Part shown: piece by piece, positions 57,851 through 64,000 of the stretch | Layout: each line of letters begins with the position of its first letter | How positions within the stretch are numbered: the stretch's first letter is position 1 | NCBI GenBank assembly: GCA_963556495.2 | Contig: OY747701.1 | Span: 41,960,001 to 42,024,000 of the forward strand | Direction: 5' to 3' | From: Valencia hispanica | Taxonomy: Eukaryota > Chordata > Actinopteri > Cyprinodontiformes > Valenciidae | Length of the DNA: 64,000 nt | The notes under the pieces: model-generated | The model's database searches: none | What the model was told of the DNA's origin: nothing | The model's input: the letters and a program-made list of their open reading frames with translations, nothing else | Translations under genes and position numbers: made by a program

Positions 57851-58498
57851 GATTGATCAATATAGAAAATCGAAAATAACTTATCTGTATAATATATTAG
57901 TAGAGACCTTCATAAGGTGCACTTGTTAAATGTTGGGCTACCATAATCGACCTGAAATGCAAACAAAGATGCAGCAGATTTTTGTGTGTGTTATTTTGCA
58001 CTTTCAATGTGTCTTGAGGTTTAAAACTCCTTTTCTTGCAGAAATCAGTCATTTTATAAACTGATCATAATCAATACTTCTCCAGGCTTTCTAGGGGTCT
58101 TTAAATGTAGTCCCTGTGACATTTTTATTTATTGTGCATTTATAACTGAGCAAGGCAGCAAACTTAAGTCTGTTTGCTTAAGAAAAAAGGCAAATGGAGA
58201 AGTAGAGGTCAAACAAAAGGCTTTAGTAATGAAAAAAAATCTGTCTTCAGCAGAAAACCAATATCTGACGGTTTTCTTTCCTAAGAATTATGCTGGCAAA
58301 TATCCCAAGACCTGACACAGACTGCAAGACGCATTATCTCTCAGTTGATCTTCTACACTGACTTGAATTTTGAGCTAATAGGTCTTTGAGAATTACCTTT
58401 TTTGTGCTAAAATCATATTGCATGTGTGTTAACTTTTGTGTTTTTGTTGATTCAACTGTAGAAATACAAACATCTCTGTGACAGACCAAAATAAAATC
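57851..58498. other. Intergenic, no gene recognised
   Basis: No exon or repeat supported on either strand. Confidence 0.45.
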
Positions 58499-58835
58499 TT
58501 AAAGGGGGGTATTATGCTTCTTCCAGGCACATATTACCCTTCTGTAGCACACTCCAATAAAATTGTCACCTTAAGTCTTTTAAAAGTCCGTCATATATCC
58601 AAATCCACCTTAAAGAAATTTACTTCCTTATTGGATGCCTTGATTTTCGCCTGTGCCTCTCTGAGACCCTCCTACTCTTTCTGGCCCAGAGAACTACCAG
58701 CAGAGACTCAAAGATTACTCTAACATGAGTGAATGGGTCAGAGCAACAGTTCAGGTATGTTTTTAATGAGGGAAAGACAGGTTCTCATGATATTAAACTT
58801 CAGAAAGTCCATTTTGCATAATACCCCCCCTTTAA
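58499..58835. mobile_element. 337-bp MITE with TTAA duplication
   Basis: TTAA at 58,499-58,502 and 58,832-58,835 flanks inverted ends AGGGGGGTATTATGC and GCATAATACCCCCCCT. The interior is non-coding. TTAA target duplication is the hallmark of piggyBac-type transposition, so this is probably a piggyBac-mobilised MITE. Confidence 0.8.
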
Positions 58836-59571
58836 AACTGTTACTTTACTAAGCTACCATGTAATTTCTTAGAATCAGAAGCTTTTGTTATGCAAGAATA
58901 AAACATACGTAGGTCCGAGCTAAGTGTCTTACTGATAAAAAATACATTACTATAAAAAAATGGCTTGGTACTAGACAAAACATTTAGCGAAAAAAGAGGC
59001 AAACATTGTAAATGACTTTTTTGTTCTCCATGGCCAGGGAACCGAAAACAAGATGGTAACAATTTGTAGACATATCATCTGTTATCTCATGAGAACATTA
59101 AAGTCATGAACATATGACAGAAAGAACTATTGCCATCGATTTATGGCTTCAGCATAATCTCAGAAAACTCCTAGGTGGAAATATCAAAATTTGACCCTGC
59201 CAAATCCTCAGCATCAGTTCTACATGTAGCGGCTTACAACCTCTTTCAACAATTTTATTTTATTTTTTATGTTAGAGCACTTCAAACAAAATAGCTGCCA
59301 AAAACAATTGTAATAGTAGAAATATAAATTAAAAATGTAACAAGATAGATGTAGTGTTCATCGACTCCTGGGGAAAATCATATGATGCACAACAAAATGG
59401 CTTTGCTGCTACAGTTTTAAACTGAAATCCAAAGAATACCACAAACTGAGAAAATTAAGGTTACAGATGATTAAAACCCTCAAAAATCTGACAGCAGTCC
59501 ATCATCTAGACAAATAAGCTATCAATTTCTCTTCTTATTGTATTTTACTGTAACAATGTTACCAATTGATT
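58836..59571 (-). other. Downstream of the BTB-ZF gene, probable 3' UTR
   Basis: Non-coding. On the - strand, AATAAA-like signals occur at about 59,254-59,266, roughly 310 nt after the stop codon, and could end the BTB-ZF transcript. Confidence 0.45.
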
Positions 59572-62236
59572 CTAGTTTTGTGGCCTTTCCTCAGTGTTTG
59601 TAACAAAAGACTCATGGGTCTTTTGTAAGCCATTTCCATGGGCACAACGCTGGTGAACACGCATGTGCTCTGTGACACGATATTGGCGTGAGAAGGTCAT
59701 CGGGCAGCAGGGGCACTGGAAGGGCCGTACGCCAAGGTGGCTCCGCACATGTCTGTTCAGGGAACCTCTTTGGCTGAAGGAGCGATCACAAAGAGAGCAC
59801 TGGAAAGGCTGAGGATTGGGAGATGACAGATGAGCCGACCTATCTGTCGGCACGTTGGCTGGAAGGCTGGAAGGTATGCAGACAGCTATAGTTGATGGCT
59901 TGGAGGCTCGATCACAGTCTGGTTCACTTAGAGGTGAACAAACTGGAGAGGAGCTTATCTTGGTTTCACTCTCATTGGGTTTGGAAACCTCCATGACACC
60001 AGTGTTTGGTGTAACCCAAACTCCTGTTTGGCACTGTTTTATATCAAAAGAGTTTCCTTCTTTACCGTCTCCCTGTCTATGAGTCTGATCAAAACTCTCA
60101 GCTCTGGCTATAAAGGAACCCTTAATCGTTTGTGCATTATCAGGACTCTTGATTGCAGCTGTATCCATTCCAACAGACTGCTTCTCTTCATCTTTGTAAG
60201 ATTCATGTTGATAGGACACATGTTGCTCATTACTTTTGGTGTTTATACCCGAATTGCCTTCTATCTCTACAGTAAAGTATGGACTCAGGGACCTCTGGCG
60301 TGAAAAAGCAAAAGAACCCACATTAACCTCATCATCTAACTCATCTGAATCAGGAGAGAAGCCAGTCTCAGAGGGTTTGTGATTAGAATCTTGAAGTGAT
60401 GAATCCTCAAGTGATTTGCCCTGATAAGGAAGATGCCAACGGTATGTCTGACCAGTGTGAATAGTAGTGCCAGACAAGTTGTTGTCTATGGGTTCTCTTA
60501 AAAAGCAACGTGGCTCCATTGATTCAGGGCATGAACTTTCTTTACTTTCTGGCACGTTGCAGCATTTAGAAGAAGATAAACTGGCATTAACCCTTCCTGA
60601 TTGTGATGTGATGAATGTGAATTTTGTTTGTGTGCTACTAATTTTATATTCATGTTTGTTAGAGATATCATCCTTTCTGCTTTTGTCATCTTTGTAGATG
60701 TTTGAGTACCAGTCTGTTAAAGGTCCAGATGTCTGACACTGATTTTCCTCTATATCTGTTACAGCAAGACACCTGCTAGAGGAACTGCGATCCCTTTTCA
60801 CATCCACCTCAACACATTCTTTGCAGTGACAGTCACTTCCTGTGTCTTGAGCCTCCATGGGAAGTGAAACCGCAGCTCCTTGCTCTTTCGATTGCTCTTG
60901 TGTCACAGTTGTCGACATTAATCTCTGGCATTGAAAACAATCTAAGTGTTGATTTTTGGAGGGAACAGGATCAAAATCCCTTTCAATTTGGTGTTTTAAT
61001 CCTCTTCTTGAGTCATTATTTTGAACCAAATAATCTCCATGATGTTCTGTGTGACTTTGTGGAGAATCCCCATGGGCATTCTGATTGTTATTGATCATAT
61101 TATTAGAGGAATTCTTGCAAGTGTTGTCACTGAATTCAAACAGACACAAATTGTTGCTGTTGTAATCCTTGTTCACCTTGCAGCCAGTTGCACATTCAGT
61201 GTGCCTTATAGTGCTTCTAGGGTCCTCCTGAATTTGATCTTTGCACTCAGTAGTAATAGCTTCAGTAGTGTTGTCATTGTCTGTGTTGACTGTGAATGAG
61301 AAATTGGTCATTTTGGAAGGAAGCTGGACCGAAGCCTCAAATGCTTGATTGTGAGGAGGCCCTGTAGAGACCTCTGACTGCTGCAAGACAGCAGCCCTGC
61401 TACTGTGACAAATGACAGGCACTGCCCCACAGCATGGCCGTAGTGACAAATAAGGAGATGAAGAGAACCTCTTTCTTTCCTTTGATGTACTGAGCAGCTC
61501 CTCCTCTTGGATTCTCAGTCTGATGTCTGGTTTTAGAAAGTCAGGCAATTGATGCTCATCTACTCCAGTTATGCCATGCACCTCAGATTTGTTAGCTTTA
61601 GGCCTCATAGAGTCCTGCTGGGTGAGAGATGTAACCTGTCTGCAGTCACTTGTATTCACTTTGTCAATGCTTTCAAGTATGCTGAAAGTATTTAAATCAT
61701 TTAAAGAAGTTGAATAAGTTCTAGTATATCCATTTGCATATAGCTTCTTTATGGTTCTTTCACCATTTCCAATACTGAGATCAGAGCAGACTGAATTAAT
61801 CTGGGATCCTTGAGATATTTCTTTAAGTAACGACTGTGTAGTTGGTGTTTCAAGCCTTTGAAAATGATATGTTGTGGGTGATGACGGGAGGTCTTTAAAG
61901 TTCTTCAAATCAGTCTTATAAGTATCTTCTGTCTCTTTAAATGAACAAGGTTCGGCTATGCCAGGAGCACTTTTATCATCTGTAGCATTACCTTGGATCT
62001 GCAGCCAGGTTGCTCTCAAAGCATCCTGCAGTTCTTTCATCTGCATTTGGCAGGCAGCAGAAAGCAGTCTTAAATATCCCTGTTTGCTGAGAGGGTTTGG
62101 AAGAACCCCAGTGTAAATATAGTCTAAAAGGGAAAGCAGCACAGAGTCCGAGAGACTTGGATCCCGTAGTTCCACCAGGGCACCAGATGAGGACAGGATG
62201 GATGCAAACACTGGACTGGAGGCTGCCAGAATACAC
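59572..62236 (-). CDS. BTB/POZ and C2H2 zinc-finger protein, last coding exon
   Basis: One large exon of a probable nuclear transcription regulator. The frame stays open upstream to an ATG at 62,346, but that part does not look like BTB. An acceptor (GCTCTACAAG) ends at 62,237, so the exon begins at 62,236 with the last base of an Arg codon, inside the BTB fold (CILAASSPVFASILSSSG, then LLDYIYTGVLPN, YLRLLSAACQMQMKELQDAL). The N-terminal half of BTB (the usual FCDV part) must come from an exon beyond 62.3 kb. About 700 mostly polar, Ser/Asn-rich residues follow. Two adjacent C2H2 fingers lie near the C-terminus (FQCSLCDRSFSQRGSLNRHV and FQCPCCPMTFSRQYRVTEHM). Only two fingers and a very long linker are notable. 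I cannot assign a specific ZBTB orthologue. Confidence 0.88.
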
Positions 62237-62439
62237 CTTGTAGAGCAAAGAGTCAAGTTAGGTTTGATATATAGCACAGTGCTGTAAAGAAGTAATTGCC
62301 ACTCACTGATCTTTTCTAGTTTTGACATTTTATCACAAAAGTTCATAGATCATCAAACATTTATTTTTAAATTGTGATAAGTTATATTTTATACTGAATT
62401 AAATTTACAAGCCATACCCAGGCCTGATCATAGCCAGAC

Positions 62440-62922
62440 AAGTAAAAATAGCAGTCTCTCTGTCTCATAGAAGTGGCAGACTTTACTTCGTGAGGAAGTT
62501 TCGTCCTTCAAGGTTTGCAGCAAAATGGTGCATATATTTTACAAGTCTGTTGTGGAGATTGCACTGTCTTCTGCCATCATCTGTTGGGATAGCAGAATCA
62601 CAGACAGGGACTTGAAAAGGCTAAACAACCCGATAAAGAAGGCTGGTCCTGTCCTGGGGACAACTTTGGAACATCTGGAGAATATTGTGCAAAGGATTCT
62701 TCATAAAATCAAGCAAATTACGAACAACCCTGAGTTTCCCCTCCATGAGATTGGTATACAACAACCAAGTGTTTTCAGTCATTGTTTTCTTTAATTTGAC
62801 TGTAATTCAGACTGCCACAGTATATCCTTCCTGCCCAAAGCTATCAGCATCTACAGCAACTCTTGAAGAAAAATGTATGCGCTTAATTCCCCTCTGGGAT
62901 TAATTAAGCATTTTTTCATTTG
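62440..62922 (+). mobile_element. L2-like LINE 3' fragment
   Basis: Broken text matching the C-terminal region of the LINE at 6.8-9.8 kb (LYFVRKF, then in other frames DLKRLNNPIKKAGPVLGTTL). It ends TTCCCCTCTGGGATTAAT, the family's 3' end. Several frameshifts make it a relic. It lies upstream of the BTB-ZF exon, probably within that gene's intron. Confidence 0.78.
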
Positions 62923-63089
62923 AAACAGGCATTTACTTAAACAGAACCTGTGTGACAACATAAAGTAGACAAAAAATATTTCAAAACCAACATATCATTC
63001 CCCCACCCCATATAACGACATTTTAAAAAGAAAGAGGAGCAAAGTCTGTAGCGCATTAAACAAACTAGTTTTAACGCTTTGGGTCTAAA

Positions 63090-63990
63090 ACGGACCACAA
63101 TGAAAGTCATTATCCACAAATGGAGAAAATATGTATCTTCGGTAAACCTTGCCAGGTGTGGCTGGCCTAAAAAACCTGGCTGACACTGACAGTTTATCCA
63201 GGGGGTCAAAAGTAAACCCAGGACATAAGCTAAAGCACTGCAGGCAACATTGCCCTGTTAAAGTCTGTGTTCATTATTCAACAAAAAGAACAAAAATTGG
63301 GAAACTATTCTGTGGACAAAACTGGAAGATGTGAAAAAAAAATTGGCACATTGACATGATGATGGGGGCAGTCTGAGAGTCAGGGTTTGATTTGCTGTTT
63401 CTGGTCTGGAAACACTTGTTTTATCTGATGGAACCATAAATTCTGCAAGGATTTTCAACAAGACAAATCCATTTAGACACTGAGCTTAAAACCACTTGGG
63501 TTATGCAGCATAATAATTATCCAAAGCATAACACTAAGTCAACTTCCAAACAACTTGGGGAAAAACAAAAAATAAAGAAGCTTTTGAAATGGTCTGTCAA
63601 AATCAGGCATGAACTGAAATGGGCTGATTGTTCTTGAAAACCCTTAAATCTGGCTAAAACACCAAATTCAGCAAGAAAGAGTGGGACAAAATTCCTCCAT
63701 GGTGAAGTATAAAACTCATGTTATAAATGCTTCATGTTAATAACAAGTATTGTCGTCATAAACTGTTGTTGCTGCCAAGGGTGGCAAAAGCCGTTACTAT
63801 GTTTAGAGGAATGCAAGTTTTTCACATATGGCCAGGTTGTTTTGGGTACATTTTTTCTCCTAGTAAAATAAATCATCATTTGAAAACAGCTTTATCTGGT
63901 ATTGAAATTGGTTTAAGTGTGACAAGACAAAAAAATAAAAAATAAAACAAGAGAATCTGTTAGTGGGAAATTACTTTTTCATAACCCTGC
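63090..63990 (+). mobile_element. Decayed Tc1/mariner element H
   Basis: The + strand has transposase remnants (near 63,100: HKWRKY-like and VNLARCGWPKKPG) and later text ending AAGGGTGGCAAAAGCCGTTA. The 3' end reads GGAAATTACTTTTTCATAAC, resembling the terminal repeat of element G's family. The left terminus was not found. Stops and indels are frequent. The window ends just beyond. Confidence 0.65.
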
Positions 63991-64000
63991 CAGATATCTC

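Noticed and set aside
62237..62346. In-frame N-terminal extension of the BTB-ZF frame to an ATG at 62,346
   Set aside because: Does not resemble the start of a BTB domain, and a good acceptor ends at 62,237; it is more likely intron.

Overview
The window looks like a gene-poor, transposon-rich stretch of a teleost (ray-finned fish) nuclear genome. The evidence is spliced vertebrate genes with GT-AG introns, fish-type Tc1 transposons, L2-like LINEs ending in TGAAT-type tails, a tRNA-derived SINE and a chromodomain Ty3/gypsy retrotransposon. I cannot name the species.

Three host genes are supported. (1) A complete lipin-1 gene (lpin1, + strand, coding 18,330-39,628) can be assembled from 20 coding exons. 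Their phases all agree and they give an 876-residue phosphatidate phosphatase with the DIDGT catalytic motif. (2) A small four-pass membrane protein of the MS4A/CD20-like family (+ strand, coding 46,512-55,271) has six coding exons and 207 residues. (3) The last coding exon of a BTB/POZ plus C2H2 zinc-finger gene lies on the - strand (59,572-62,236); its first exon(s) are not visible.

Most of the rest is mobile DNA. From left to right: a Tc1 copy with one nonsense codon (2,431-4,063); a LINE 3' tail (5,540-5,690); an L2-like LINE split by a nested Tc1 copy (6,840-9,760); a 205-bp MITE (11,811-12,015); a SINE (13,355-13,678); a decayed Tc1 carrying a LINE tail (15,226-16,527); three antisense Tc1 copies in lpin1 introns, one of them interrupted by a LINE; a DD38E Tc1-like element (42,139-43,758); a LINE relic ending in a long fold-back (45,484-46,163); a 4,880-bp gypsy chromovirus in the last intron of the MS4A-like gene (48,933-53,812); a LINE relic (57,497-57,850); a TTAA-flanked MITE (58,499-58,835); and LINE and Tc1 relics at the right edge.

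The gypsy element is the most informative piece. Its two 322-bp LTRs differ at only two positions, so it inserted recently. It shows a GGGAAAC slippery site exactly where gag must shift by -1 into pol. It also has an 11-nt complementarity between the bases just after the 5' LTR and a site 24-31 nt below a TATA-like box inside the LTR, which is the arrangement expected for Tf1/sushi-type self-priming. Pol carries two in-frame TAA codons, so this copy is not autonomous. The host genes do not form a functional cluster that I can recognise, and I found no convincing new biological system.
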